NCBI GenBank assembly: GCA_019914995.1
Contig: CM034130.1
Location: 6,572,001 to 6,636,000, forward strand
From: Acanthochlamys bracteata
Taxonomy: Eukaryota > Streptophyta > Magnoliopsida > Pandanales > Velloziaceae
DNA length: 64,000 nucleotides
Reading direction: 5' to 3'
The number at the start of each line of letters is the position of its first letter. Within the stretch, counting starts at the first letter, position 1. Made by a program: the position numbers and the translations under genes. Of the stretch, positions 1-10,135 are shown one piece after another. A model generated the notes under the pieces. That model saw only the letters and a list, made by a program, of their open reading frames with translations. It was not told the DNA's origin and made no database searches.

Positions 1-1426
1 CCATAGTTATGTGGATAAACCACAGAGGAGTATAGGACACGATCAACCTGTGGTAAGTTGCAAAATAGCATATATAATTAATAAAGCCATATTTGACATC
101 TTTTTTTGAACTCCAAAAAAAAAGCTTAAATGTAATTCAAACCTTAATCAATCCTGTTTTCTTGTCTAATTCATATTTCACTTTGCTTCCTTTAGGAATT
201 TCCACAACCTTCAGGACAAGAAGGATTAAGAGAAGTTAACTTGGAAACCTAAAAAGCATAGGACAACATCTCCATATTCAAGGAATATGTGGCTAAACTG
301 AAGAGAGATTTAAAAGGGAAAGAAAAGATGAATAGTTAAGCTTCCAATCGCTTGGAAAAATAGTTACTGCATGCAAATTTAACGCAAACAAACATAAACA
401 ATATAAACACTAGCCAAAGCCAACTTCCAGATTATGACATAATCACACTAAAAATAGTTACTGCATGCAAATTTAACGCAAACAAACATAAACAATATAA
501 ACACTAGCCAAAGCCAACTTCCAGATTATGACATAATCACACTAAAAATAGTTACTGCATGCAAATTTAACGCAAACAAACATAAACAATATAAACACTA
601 GCCAAAGCCAACTTCCAGATTATGACATAATCACACTAAAAATAGTTACTGCATGCAAATTTAATGCAAACAAACATAGACAATATAAACACTAGCCAAA
701 GCCAACTTCCAGATTATGACATAATCACACTAAAAATAGTTACTGCATGCAAATTTAATGCAAACAAACATAAACAATATAAACACTAGCCAAAGCCAAT
801 TTCCAGATTATGAGATAATCACACTGACCTCGCCTGGTACAACCACACAATGTTCTCTTATTTTCTTATGCATGATAACAGGCTACATGCTACACAAGGT
901 AGGTAGCATATGATCAAGATAAGTACAAGTTAGAATTGAGAGATACAGAAAAGAATCTACACATTAAAAAACATTCTGAAGCAAAAAACAGGAAAATTCT
1001 GCAGTTAACACATTCTTCGATGTAGAGAATTGATTTATGCTACCATCACATGCATATCATTCAATATATTTTCTAATTACAAACCTCTTTATTGTACAAT
1101 CTTGGTGTAAGTGAGCTTGTACAAACTTCAGGTAAAAAGATATCTATCATTCAATATATTTTCTAATTACAAACTTCAGGTAAGAACTCACAACATTGAA
1201 GACAGCAGGTGCTCCAGGTCCTGTACATCATTTACATTATTAGTCAGTTAGTTGTTATATTTACATCATAATGTGGTTGGTCAAAAATAAGTGACCTTGT
1301 ACCTATCTCAAGATCATGCCAAGGGTGCGCAGCAACTGATCTTCTAGATAAGGATGAGAGAATTCTTTGATTGAGACGGGGAGCCCGATGTTTCTCATTT
1401 TCATGAGTCCCATTTTCTTCTGTCAT
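1..1426 (-). CDS. PPA: Soluble inorganic pyrophosphatase (5' half, continues beyond window start)
   Basis: Hydrolyses pyrophosphate to two phosphates, drawing biosynthetic reactions forward; plant members are small soluble enzymes of about 210-220 residues. Four exons can be joined in phase on the minus strand: 1426-1303, 1220-1192, 208-143 and 47-1 (open at the window edge). The product starts [20 protein letters not shown], has the family segment [20 protein letters not shown], then [19 protein letters not shown] and [16 protein letters not shown]. All exon ends carry GT/AG and the phases agree. The metal-binding aspartates lie in exons outside the window, so catalytic integrity cannot be judged. 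An AG acceptor lies two bases upstream of the ATG, so the leader is probably interrupted by an intron reaching towards about 2.5 kb. Intron 2 (209-1191) holds a 94-bp tandem array. Confidence 0.93.
361..829. repeat. Minisatellite, 5 x 94 bp, inside pyrophosphatase intron 2
   Basis: Copies begin at 361, 455, 549, 643 and 737 with the unit starting TAGTTACTGCATGCAAATTT. Copies 1-3 are identical; copy 4 has two substitutions; copy 5 has a few more and is cut short at its end. Each unit carries a CATGCA (RY-type) motif. It lies between exons 2 and 3 of the pyrophosphatase gene. Confidence 0.97.
1055..1183. repeat. Short direct duplication in pyrophosphatase intron 2
   Basis: A 30-bp block beginning TATCATTCAATATATTTTCT is present at 1055-1084 and again at 1145-1174, and ACAAACTTCAGGTAA occurs at 1121-1135 and 1169-1183. 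The two halves look like a local tandem duplication of about 90 bp with internal divergence, immediately inside the donor side of intron 2. Confidence 0.85.
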
Positions 1427-2900
1427 ATCTTTTAAACATACAAATTAATGGGGTAATCTATATTGATATTTTCTATTAGATGACCTTACTTGAGATGCCA
1501 TGCTAGAGAATACTGTAATCAATACATTCATGATCTATGATACGAATAATACTTATTAATGTATGCCATATGAGATGACAGGGTTTTTAAGGGTGGCCAC
1601 CAACCTAAATCCACCTTAATCCAGAGTTGGGAGCAGTATTATGGAATCTGTGCACACGAAGGCAAATAATATTTATTGATAGTTAATATGGTTTTATCAT
1701 AGAGGAGCTAAATTATAAAAAAACAAGACCATTCTCAGAATTCTTGCATCAGACAGTTAGTAACATGCTGTGCTAAAACTGATATGATAAAGTGCCCTTA
1801 AATCAAGATGCCACACAAGAAGAGCTCCAATACATGTTATGACTACCTAATATATAAACTTGAGAAATTGCCATTATCATATCAAGTTATCTCCATCCTA
1901 TTGTAAAGTAAGTGTTACATTTCCATACTTCAATAATTTAAAGGTGCTAAATTTTCTTGGACAGGCAAAGTAAAAAGTTAACTATAACCATCTCGATCAC
2001 GATCTCATCTATAGAATAGGAGACACGTAAATTTAGCAATCACTTATAACATAACACAACAAGTCTAGTCCAGCTATTACAAGAAGGTGGCAGGTGGACA
2101 GATGAAGACTGTAAGAACCAGAACAAGCCTCTACAACCAGCTTCCATCATGTCAAAATCCTAAGCCAACAAAGCATGAAAACTTGCTTTTCTTTCTACCA
2201 ATAAAATTCAAGATCAGTCTTTTCGTCCGCAAGCAAAAATGTCCTCTTCAATTATTAAGAAAAAAAGCCCAAAGCTTCACTCAAATCACAGATTAGATCA
2301 ACATTGAAATCATTAAGTTATGATCAGATCAATACTGAAATGAATTTCTCTAATAACTCGTAAAAATTTGGATGATCAATTAAACAAACTAATGAAACAA
2401 ATTTTCCTCAAAACTTCACAAACCTGATTGAAATGCGAACCTAAGATACTGGCAATCTTGTTGAAAAAAATCGCAATAGATAAAACTGCGATCAGTCTAA
2501 TTGAGAATGTGAGAAACCTTTACCTTTCTCTTTTTTTTGTCTTTCTCCTTTAATCTTTTTTTTAACGGTGTAGATCGAACAAGAATTGCGAGGAACAGGC
2601 AAAGGTGATGATGAGGCTTCGTTCTGTTGCGGTCTTCTATTTATTAACAGTGGCAAATATTGTGTTGACGCGGTCCTCGAGCTCTGAATGGTCACGTGGT
2701 AATCGCGAGCGTAGCGGCGCGAGAAAAGGAACGTCTGTTGCGGCATTTTTACAGTCTATAATAATAGAAATTGGTATGCCAGATTTATTTACTTCTTCTG
2801 GCATGACAGATGGAGGTCCGATTCTCCTAAAAATAAAGTGTACGGTGTTCGCTTCGCAAAATCTGTAATCAAGATTGGTAAACACAGGACTGACGTGATA
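1427..2900 (-). other. Pyrophosphatase 5' leader intron and promoter region (inferred)
   Basis: No protein-coding exon is recognisable here. An AG just before the ATG suggests a leader intron. The relatively GC-rich stretch around 2580-2950 is the likeliest place for the first exon and promoter of the minus-strand pyrophosphatase gene. The short open frames on both strands at 2492-2885 do not resemble any family I know. Confidence 0.4.
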
Positions 2901-4011
2901 GCATGATCGGGTCAGACTGGTCAGCGCGTGAACACGGTCGAATTCGGAGAATGTTTGAAGAGAGGCACGAGCTATTTACCGCTTTACCTGGCTGGATCTA
3001 GGTCAGCATTTAGAGCGTATCTTAAAATTTCAAAATTTTATTGTTTCATCAAATTTAAAATTTTAAAAAATTCAGATGATTTAATTATTCATTAAAATAA
3101 AATTTTTACTAATATTTAACTATTAAAAAATATTACTTTAATTTTTCAATCTATTTTTAAAAATATTTTAATTTTGTAATATCTATTTTTGAAAAATTCA
3201 CTTTTACATATTTACAACACGTTTTTAATAATATGATGTGTTTCATTTATACATAACCAATTTTTTATCAGATTTTTACTTCAAACTTATTTTTTATATC
3301 TTAATTTATTCCAAACTCATCCAACTCACCTTTAATCTATTTTCTATCGAACTCAACTCCACTTAACTCAGTTTTACGAAGCTCTATCAATTAGAACATA
3401 CCAATTAGAACACATCCTTATTGCAACACGCTCGAGTGTAATGAATTCTGAAGAGAAGTTGTAATGCAGTACACAGTTCTCTCTGCAGAACAACTGTGTA
3501 TCTTCACTTGATTTCACTAAGTTATATAATTTAGAATAAAAAACAAAGAATGAGCCAATCACATTTAGTACAAATGAAATTGAGTAAAATTCAGAGAGGG
3601 GTTCACAAGTTACTGCCAAAGTTTGGGAGCAACCATCAAGTTTGTTCTCCTACATAACTTAAAGAAAACAAAATTGTGGAATTATCTTAGGAAGGCACAG
3701 AGACTGAAGAAGATTCAGCAGTTTTGAAAAGGAAAAATGTCCCTATGTTTGAGCTAGCCAAAGTGCATTGAAAGATTTGGTTAGTTGATCCATACTCACC
3801 GAACTAATAATATAAATTCAACAAAGATATTTGTATATGTAAGAAGATTAGGACCCCTAGGGTTAGTCTTTCTAAGGCTCCTCAGCAGACTTCTTTCTGT
3901 AAGTCTTTCTAAGGTCCTAAAGTGCATATGCAAGCAAAATTCAGATTGAAGCGCATAAGACGGATATCTTCATGCATTAGGTTAAAATGAAATTGTGAGC
4001 TCCCAAAACTG
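2901..4011. other. Intergenic DNA, no gene recognised
   Basis: The stretch 3010-3330 is very AT-rich and looks like decayed transposon or MITE sequence. From 3340 to 4011 I see only short open frames without family resemblance. Part of it may be the 3'UTR of the minus-strand transcript at 4012-4571. Confidence 0.4.
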
Positions 4012-4571
4012 TCAAACTCCATCTAGCCGACTAGTTCTGTGAGCATTTGAACATCGTAATACTGGTGAATTAGCATATCGAGTTGCATCTGATAGTGAAG
4101 GTGCCTGGTAGTTGTTAAAGATGACCTGTAAGCAATTGGATCTGATTTCACCAATGGCATAATTCACAGCATCCAAATAACCTGTACAATTCAGTTATGT
4201 GGTCAAAGTTCATGTACAAGCATCCTCAAAATTATTAATTCTATAGGACATCATTCAACTATTGGAATATCTGATGCTTACCTTTCTTTCCATCAAGACA
4301 CTAGTATGACAGTAAAAAAAACTAACCACGCGGAGAACAGAGCTCGTTATTCTGTTGAGAGACATACTATTAGAAAAAAAATAGAAAGTTTAATAGCAAA
4401 AAAATCCATCAAACGGTTCACAAAAAGGAGTATCAAAGAGGAAAGCTGCCAGTTTTTGGCCCCTTTCAAGACAATAGGCAAAAACAAGATATATGAACCA
4501 TTATCAACAGAAGAGTTAAAATTGAGGATTAGACTTACCTTGTAAGACATAGGATATGGATCAAAATGCTC
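4012..4571 (-). CDS. Possible 3' exons of an unrecognised gene (or spliced 3'UTR of the PORR gene)
   Basis: Three short minus-strand exons join with intact splice sites and matching phase: 4571-4539 (EHFDPYPMSYK), a 19-nt microexon 4300-4282 (CLDGKK) and 4181-4012 (beginning GYLDAVNYAIGEIRSNCLQ and ending with TGA). Acceptors are ATAG, CTAG and ACAG; donors are AAG|GTAAGT and AAG|GTAAGC. No start exon was found in 4572-5790 and I do not recognise the family. The exons could instead belong to a spliced 3'UTR of the upstream PORR gene, which has a strong donor 12 nt after its stop. The chain could also be coincidental. Confidence 0.3.
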
Positions 4572-5789
4572 CTATTCTCACTCACGAAGAACAAAAATTC
4601 ACCTAAAGATAACATCACCTGGATAGCAAGAAAGGACGTTGTGTAAGCGATTCAAATATAGGTGTATACATGATAGTACCTTTGAAAAAAGACATTGTGC
4701 AAGTGATTCGAATGTAGATGTCTACATAAGAATATATTTGATATTGGATTAAAATGAACTAACATAATCGACTGGGTAAAGAATCGAGCCAATTTATGTA
4801 ATGCAACACTCGAATAAATAATACAGTACAGTAGAAAAAAAAAGTGCTAACAGATAGGAGCTCATAACCACTTGGATTGAAATTCTTCTGAGTTATGAGT
4901 CAAAAGTCAAAAGCAGCCTTCAAAGTGCCCACAATATAAGAAAGCCAATATTTACCAACAGTGCTTAACATCTTTTACATGACCATGAAGAATGATACTC
5001 TGACTAAGCTCTGAATACTTTAAAGCTAAGAAGAAAAGTCAGAAGACTGTAACGACATCCAAAATAATTTATCAGAGGTGCTCACTTACTCTTCCTATTT
5101 CTTTCAAGCTATTAACGTATGTTGTATGCATTGCTTGGTTCAAATACAGTTTCTAGCGAAGAATTACCATTGAGGTACCAGGCTATACACTGACCGAGAC
5201 GAGAAGCTGGATACGTAGCCTATATGCTATCTTTATGTACCCCCAAAACACGGATAGTGGATTGCTCCTCCATGATAATACTGCCTTCAACATGCAAAAA
5301 GACGCTAATAATTCATAGGGAAAAAAAACCTTGAATAATAAGAGCTACATTTAAGAAGGAAGCCGGCTGCTAATGAGCTGCAAAGCAAAAAGGTATCTTT
5401 TGGTAGGCAAGTGTATGAAAGTTACTAAAACTTCTAGTTACAAACTTAATAAAGCTTAATGGAAAAGTTTCACACCTAGATATACACATTGCGAAAAACA
5501 AAATGGAAGTCAAACATGCTGGAGTCGGGATTGGAATGACTAAGCAAAAACAATTACGCCCTCTCTTCGTGCAATTAGATAATCATGAACTAAACAATTG
5601 CAACAAAAGGCACATTAACAAGCACTATAAGACGATAGTTTTAAATGGAAGCCCTTGAAAGAGGAACTAAACACGGATGCCAAGCACTAACCAAAAGGGT
5701 TATCGTCTTAAAATACAAGCTTCTCTAAGAACTCTTGTTTGCAGCAGAATTACGTAATTAATACACCAGAAATTGCAGTTTTTCTTTAC
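4572..5789 (-). other. Region between PORR stop and downstream candidate exons; probable 3'UTR intron
   Basis: A strong minus-strand donor, CAG|GTAAAG, lies at 5790/5789, and the candidate exons at 4571 and below lie downstream, so much of this stretch may be intron. Two diverged copies of a short sequence (GAATCGCTTACACAACGTCC near 4650 and a relative near 4710) suggest a small repeat. No coding exon was identified. Confidence 0.3.
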
Positions 5790-5801
5790 CTGTACATATG
5801 A

Positions 5802-7004
5802 TCAAGGGTTTTCATCGAACAAAACCCTGTAAAACCTCTTCCTTTCTTCCTTCTTCTCTGCGCTACTCAAATCCAAAGACTCATCCTCTTCTTCCTGCTC
5901 CCTTTTCTTACTCACCACAATCTCCCCTCTCCTCCTCTTTTTTTCCAAATTCACCTCTCGCCGCCTCCTATTATACTCATGCAAGCCCTCCTGCATCAGC
6001 TCACCAAACTTCTCCTTCACTACCACCAATGGATCCTTCTCAATCAACTCAGACCCTCTATAAGCCTCCCTGAGAACAACCGTATAAATCTTATACCGAT
6101 TTGACACATAGAATAGGCAAGGGTGCTGAAGAAGGAGTACATTCAACCTCTCCGGCAGCCCAAACTCAGTCTTAAGCCTCCCCAGCTTCTCAATTGACGC
6201 CTTCTTCCACAATGTCAACGAGAGCAGCTCATGGACCATACCCACCACGGCCTTCTCATTCTCCACTGACCAGTCATCGCTGTATGGGGAAATATATGGT
6301 ATTTCTGTATTGAATTTGTTAAATTTCTGGATAGTTTTGATCCAAGTAAGTGGGAGTGAGCACTGAAAGCACGGGGGAGTACCCATGGATTCAACGGTTG
6401 AGATTGCAAGATCAGGGTCCCAATGTGAGAGCTCAATTTCCGTTGAACTACGACGAGAATTATAGGAAACAATTCGAAAATGTTTCGAGTTCGCAGCAAC
6501 AATTGAGAGGAGGTAGTCATCAGGGAGGCCTATAGAACGCTTGATGAGATCGAGTTTGGTTACCGAGATACGGCGACGACGAGAGAGCATCAGTAATTTC
6601 GCAAAACGAACAGAGACGGCAGGCATCTGCGCTGCAGCTACACGTTGTTCTTCAGAAATGAGTGCTGCCATGCGCTTAGAGAAAGTGAAGACTGGACCAT
6701 GTTCAGGATCGTTCTCACTGAATGCTTGAAAGCAAGAAGGGTACTTGTTAATCCAGTTGAGAGCACGACCTTGGAGATCGAGAGACTTGAATTTCTTCTG
6801 CAGAGAAGAGATTGGGAGAGTGTGATCGGGCGAGCGCAGGAGTAGTTGCTTGATCTGGTTGTTGACGATCCAACGGCGGTTCCGTGAGAGAGCTGCTTCG
6901 AGATCAGGATCTTTCGCAGAAGACCATAGAGCGAAATTTCGGCTGCCGGCTATTGGCTGAGAAAGGTAACGAGATCGCAGGAATGTGGCGGCTGCCATGG
7001 CCAA
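5802..7004 (-). CDS. PORR-domain (plant organelle RNA recognition) protein, probably mitochondrial
   Basis: A single-exon, 400-residue protein. PORR proteins bind intron RNA and help splice group II introns in mitochondria or chloroplasts. The N-terminus (MAMAAATFLRSRYLSQPIAG) is rich in Ala, Ser and Arg and free of acidic residues for about 30 residues, as expected of an organellar presequence. The PORR domain follows from about residue 35 to 345, with landmarks such as RDP-like start KDPDLEAALSRNRR, FKSLDLQGRALNWINKYPSCF, KLLMLSRRRRISVTKLDLIK, GLPDDYLLSIV, and later GLPERLNVLLLQHPCLFYVS. The last 50 residues are very charged (KKRRRGE, EQEEEDESLD, KKEERKRF). Length and intronless coding region fit the WTF/RPD1 family. 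I cannot assign the individual orthologue or its intron targets. The first ATG opens the presequence, so it is taken as start. Confidence 0.93.
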   Translation of the reverse strand: MAMAAATFLRSRYLSQPIAGSRNFALWSSAKDPDLEAALSRNRRWIVNNQIKQLLLRSPDHTLPISSLQKKFKSLDLQGRALNWINKYPSCFQAFSENDPEHGPVFTFSKRMAALISEEQRVAAAQMPAVSVRFAKLLMLSRRRRISVTKLDLIKRSIGLPDDYLLSIVAANSKHFRIVSYNSRRSSTEIELSHWDPDLAISTVESMGTPPCFQCSLPLTWIKTIQKFNKFNTEIPYISPYSDDWSVENEKAVVGMVHELLSLTLWKKASIEKLGRLKTEFGLPERLNVLLLQHPCLFYVSNRYKIYTVVLREAYRGSELIEKDPLVVVKEKFGELMQEGLHEYNRRRREVNLEKKRRRGEIVVSKKREQEEEDESLDLSSAEKKEERKRFYRVLFDENP

Positions 7005-8137
7005 CTCTGTGTTATAGTTCTCGTTTTGGGAGCTGGCGATCGTTCTGAAGAAGTTGGGTTTGCGGTCGTTACCTTTTTACTGTAACTAAATTGCGATAGT
7101 TTGTTATTAATTTAAAAAATAACTATTTAGAGTGAGTTTAGTTTTATATTTAAAAATATTAAATAATGAAAAAGTAAAAAATTAAAAAGTAACTGATTAC
7201 AGTAAATATCAAAATAAATCATAACAAATGATATTTTTAGCATAAATAAATTAAAAAGTTTATAAAATTACATTTTATAAAAAATAAGCATGCTCTTTGC
7301 ATCGGGTTGAATTGGGCCATTATTGGATTCGTTAAACCCTAGCCAATTTATGATTTTATGTAGTTGTTAATTTTTAGTTGGATAACCTGACTCAAGTGGG
7401 TAGGCCACTTGAACCGGAGAGCGAGCCCACCATTCCCAAGATATGCAAAGAATTCGAATCAATTAATTACGAAGCCAATCGATCAAACATTGAAATTAAA
7501 ATCTAAAGAACAAAAGCTCCGATTGCGCGAGTTTATTTCATTTCAGTGGGAGTTATCAAACCATCCATGTAGTCAACGCAAGGACGATTTTCAGATATTT
7601 TTTTTCTTTTTGTTTAATCATGACTCATGTTTTTGGTCGACCTTAGAATGATTTTATTGATTGATATATTTACTGATTGATAGATTGAATATACATATAA
7701 ATTACTATCTTATTTAAATATTAATACTAAAAATTTATCTTTTATTGAATTTTTATAAAACTTCTTAATTAATTAAATTTTATAGAATTTCTAACTAATT
7801 GAACATTTAGTTAGTTAGTGTATCATTTATTTCTAAGGCAATCAATACAAATGGAGTTCAATGCAGGGGGTTTAAGATGATTTTCAGGCCAACTAACAAT
7901 GAAAGCCTCCAATCAGATTGCTTCATAAAACTTCTCTTTATCTGATTAACATGAGTTATATAAATTTTTCGGATGCTCGAACTCGTTATGTTCTACAGAG
8001 AGTGAATATTAAGCTTGAGAGTTCAAGCATTACACCAGACCAGGTAAGAACCAAACCAATGCTTCAGGTAGCTAGACAAAGCACAGTTTGTGATCTATTT
8101 AGCTGAAAAGCTTGTTTGAGAAAAACAACAATCTTCG

Positions 8138-8315
8138 GATGTGTTTGAAATTGTTTATAAAAGATAATTTTTTTAAAAAAATTTTATTCGATTTTAAAAT
8201 CAAATTTTATATTTTTTAAATAATAAATTTTGAAAAATATTATAAAATTTTATTAAATAATATGATATAAAAATTAGAAAAATATTTTTTAAAAAAGTAA
8301 TGCCAAAATCACATT
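8138..8315. repeat. AT-rich GTTTGG/CCAAA-ended MITE-like element
   Basis: Begins GTGTTTGAAATTG, has a self-complementary core of AT-rich blocks (TTTTAAAAAAATTTTAT-type) and ends AGTAATGCCAAAATC. A member of the dispersed family best seen at 19038-19298. Confidence 0.5.
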
Positions 8316-8508
8316 ACAATTTCCAATCCAGAGGGTTGGCTTGAATAACGCATCCTCTTACCTTGATGGATGGACATAGACATAATGTAATTCGTTTTTC
8401 TGTTTCTTTGATGGATTGTTTTGATCCTTGAGTGAGATCAGATACGTTGGTGAAACAATGAGAACTGGGAGGGATGACAAAAGGAAACATATTTGACTTA
8501 CTGAAGTG

Positions 8509-8730
8509 GTGTTCGAAGACTTTTCAATAAGTTTTTTATTCTAATTTTTAATTTTGTATTTTTTAATAAAAATTTTATAAAAGTTATTATCATTTTAAAA
8601 AATTAAAAAGAATTCTACAAAATAAAGTTATTATTATTTATTTTATTTTTAAATAAAAAATATATTTCGTTTGAAAATTTTTTAAATATTTATTTTAAAA
8701 AATTTATAAATATTTTCAAACGTTTTTTGG
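8509..8730. repeat. AT-rich MITE-like element, same family
   Basis: Begins near GTGGTGTTCGAAG and ends TTTCAAACGTTTTTTGG, with the family's AT-rich core. Termini are degenerate. Confidence 0.45.
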
Positions 8731-9357
8731 GAATAAGAACTGAACTCAAAACAAAGGCTCAAAATTAGTTTATGTAATCTGATTATCTTGATTTCATTTA
8801 GTGCTCAAACCTACGCACTCGTTGTATTTTGAAAATCTCTATTTCACTTGTTTTATACACATTTCCAGTTGTATGTATTAGTATGAATATGTAACAGTTG
8901 GATAATTGCTAATTTTTTTGAAAGTACAAACTTTTCTAACTTATAAACCAGCGATTTTATTGTCAAGAGCCAACCACCAAAATAGTATTCTGAAAAATCC
9001 AGACCACTCATTAAATAGCCCCGACGAAATTCTTGCACACGTGTCATAATCACATTAAATTCAAGAGCATGTCTGTTAGACGCCGTTGATCTGCCTCGCA
9101 CTCAGGTACCGCAGATACCTGTATCCATGGCAAAAATATTCCAAATTAAATTAAAAATTAACAAAAAAAAAGGAAGAAAAAGACTTCCAGGCTGTTAATA
9201 GAATAGAAGAATCCCAACAGTTTTGTCTTCTCCGATTCTTTCTCTCTACCATTAATCAATTGATTAATCAATTTCAAATATGGTCAAATTAAAACAGTTC
9301 GGTTTCTTCGTGCGCCGCAGAACAATTGTCGGACCGTCTGCTTGGCTTTCATCCATC

Positions 9358-9365
9358 TTTATAAG
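9358..9365 (+). promoter_or_regulatory. Probable TATA box of the small acidic protein gene
   Basis: TTTATAAG lies about 160 bp upstream of the ATG at 9522 and is followed by a pyrimidine-rich leader (CTCTCTCTCTCGATCTCTTT at 9402-9421, then TTC repeats), a common plant promoter and leader layout. Confidence 0.5.
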
Positions 9366-9521
9366 AACCATTCTTCTCATTTGATCAACAGCCATTCCAT
9401 CGTCTCTCTCTCTCGATCTCTTTCTCTTCTTCTTCTTCTTCGTTGGATTCAATTGTTACAGGATAACATTGAGTTAAGCAGTTGAGAAGAGAAAGAGAAG
9501 AGAGAGAGAGATTGAAGAAGC

Positions 9522-10135
9522 ATGGGTGGTTGTGCAACGAAGCCGAGAGATTTGGAGAGCGATGTACCCAAGCCTGTTGAAGAGGAGCAGCAGCAACAGA
9601 AGGAAGCAATTGATGCAGAGCAGAAGGAAGCAGTAGAGAACAAAGAAGAAGCTGCTGATCAAGCTAATGGCACTCGTTCTCTTGGTGTCTTGTTCGACGA
9701 GGTAATATAACATTCTCTTTATCACCTTGATTTCATCATGTTAAGTGAACAATGTTCTCTTTTATGACATGGATTATGGATTGAGTTCTGATTCCTGACC
9801 ATTGGAAGATAAAAGAGAACCATTTGATTTTATGATTATTCATTTTCGATATTTCTGCTATTGATTGCATTGGACATGGTTCATCTCTGCAGAATGAGGA
9901 AACAAAGGAACCAACTGAAACAGAGAAGATGGCTGCCGTTGAGGCAGAAACTGTTGCTGCTCCTGCCTTGGAGGAAAACCAGGTTCTAGACACCGCCGAG
10001 GAAGAAGAATCAGTAGACAAGATCTCGGAACCTGAATTGTCACCTGTTACCGAAGCAAAAACTGAACCTGAAGCACCAGTTGTTAAGGAAGTAGTGCATG
10101 ATGAGAATGTAACAGAGAAGAAGGAAGAAGCATAA
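9522..10135 (+). CDS. Small acidic protein with N-terminal myristoylation/palmitoylation signal (MGGCATKP)
   Basis: Two exons, 9522-9701 and 9893-10135, join in phase 0 across an intron with GTAATA...CTGCAG and encode 140 residues. The N-terminus MGGCATKP has Gly2 for N-myristoylation and Cys4 for S-palmitoylation, so the protein is predicted to sit on the plasma or an endosomal membrane. The rest is strongly acidic and low in complexity: EEEQQQQKEA, EQKEAVENKEEAADQ, then repeated E/V/P/K segments such as EPELSPVTEAKTEPEAP and a charged C-terminal KKEEA. No folded domain, coiled coil or catalytic motif is evident. It is probably intrinsically disordered, and I cannot assign a biochemical function. 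The ATG is chosen because it creates the acylation signal and follows the TATA box and leader well. Confidence 0.85.

Larger units (their letters stand above)
7005..9357. other. Intergenic DNA between PORR and the small acidic protein gene
   Basis: The first few hundred bases should hold the promoter of the minus-strand PORR gene. The rest is AT-rich and holds two MITE-like stretches (about 8138-8315 and 8509-8730). Short open frames at 7409-7651 and 7918-8106 show no family resemblance and are not called. Confidence 0.5.

Noticed and set aside
4306..4545. 79-residue basic plus-strand frame
   Set aside because: Lysine-rich only because of A-rich DNA; no domain, and it overlaps the better-supported minus-strand exon chain.
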